DNA of 64,000 bases, taken from an uncultured Acidobacteriota bacterium (GTDB lineage: Bacteria; Acidobacteriota; Terriglobia; Terriglobales; Acidobacteriaceae). A model generated the notes under the pieces. That model searched no databases. It had not been told where the DNA came from and saw only the letters and a list, made by a program, of their open reading frames with translations. This document shows, piece after piece, positions 63,952-64,000 of this stretch (position 1 is its first letter; each line of letters starts with the position of its first letter). The stretch lies in contig CAILAC010000010.1 in assembly GCA_903832055.1 (NCBI GenBank), positions 248,001-312,000 on the forward strand, in the 5' to 3' direction. Both the position numbers and the translations under genes were made by a program.

Positions 63952-64000
63952 CCAACTTCGCACAAAGCACGAACCCGCACCCATCAAAACTAACCCTGCG

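Larger units (their letters stand above)
63671..64000. other. Non-coding end of window
   Basis: After the RAYT gene there is no convincing gene. The stretch holds the downstream REP-like unit (63755-63830) and a further palindrome (63926-63951), and ends without another open frame of note. Confidence 0.5.

Noticed and set aside
63667-63987. 106-codon minus-strand frame at the window end
   Set aside because: It spans the REP-like unit and a second palindrome and has no family similarity or ribosome-binding site.

Overview
The window reads as a contiguous piece of a GC-rich (about 60%) Acidobacteriota chromosome, most likely class Terriglobia (Granulicella/Terriglobus/Edaphobacter-like). This assignment is inference. 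It rests on gene content and order (M24 peptidase-accB-accC, tandem DUF507 genes, sigma factor plus kinase-TPR pairs), on very large secreted Ig-like/MBG/BNR proteins, on FecR/DUF6600 and YXWGXW surface proteins, and on dispersed REP-like elements. No phage, plasmid, CRISPR array or complete insertion sequence is present, apart from a solitary RAYT-type transposase at the right end.

Left part (1-19 kb): a tiny secreted peptide and an unknown protein; a minus-strand cassette of small protein, ECF sigma factor and zinc-finger anti-sigma factor; then a four-gene plus-strand respiratory operon (3594-7747) that is the highlight of the window. It encodes a CydA-superfamily-like membrane protein, a Rieske protein, a full-length cytochrome b with b6-like heme spacing, and a second CydA-like protein fused to a C-terminal cytochrome c domain. 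There is no cydB and no separate cytochrome c1. A CRP/FNR-type palindrome lies about 90 bp upstream. Next come a secreted beta-helix protein coupled to accC/accB, an M24 aminopeptidase, an excisionase-type DNA-binding protein, a BNR/Ig/MBG surface protein broken by one in-frame amber codon, and a periplasmic sugar isomerase-like protein.

Middle (19-46 kb): a 1391-residue surface protein built of alternating modules (five A-B pairs plus a sixth A), an ECF sigma factor with a Ser/Thr kinase-TPR protein, tRNA-Glu(CTC), tandem DUF507 genes, recJ with a coupled acidic protein, two secreted proteins, ychF, tmk, a cytochrome P450, a DUF2007/zinc-ribbon protein, an FAD-dependent sugar/alditol oxidase, a GH92 mannosidase, holB, an Hfq-like protein, a Sua5-type tRNA-modification enzyme, a CYTH protein and a TonB C-terminal-domain protein.

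Right part (46-64 kb): secA, rsmA, a FecR/DUF6600 protein, ruvC with a coupled secreted protein, a Gfo/Idh/MocA oxidoreductase, a cupin and a Wzi-like outer-membrane protein, a degenerate TPP-enzyme E1-alpha homologue lacking its cofactor motif, a FliB-like methylase homologue, a VanZ-like protein, argJ, an ABC ATPase and the RAYT flanked by REP units.

Housekeeping genes are scattered singly between secreted or regulatory genes. Several small genes are coupled to housekeeping genes by 4-bp start/stop overlaps. Start codons were moved from the longest open frame wherever a clear Shine-Dalgarno or family alignment favoured an internal start. Functions are from recognised motifs read by eye; no database search was possible.
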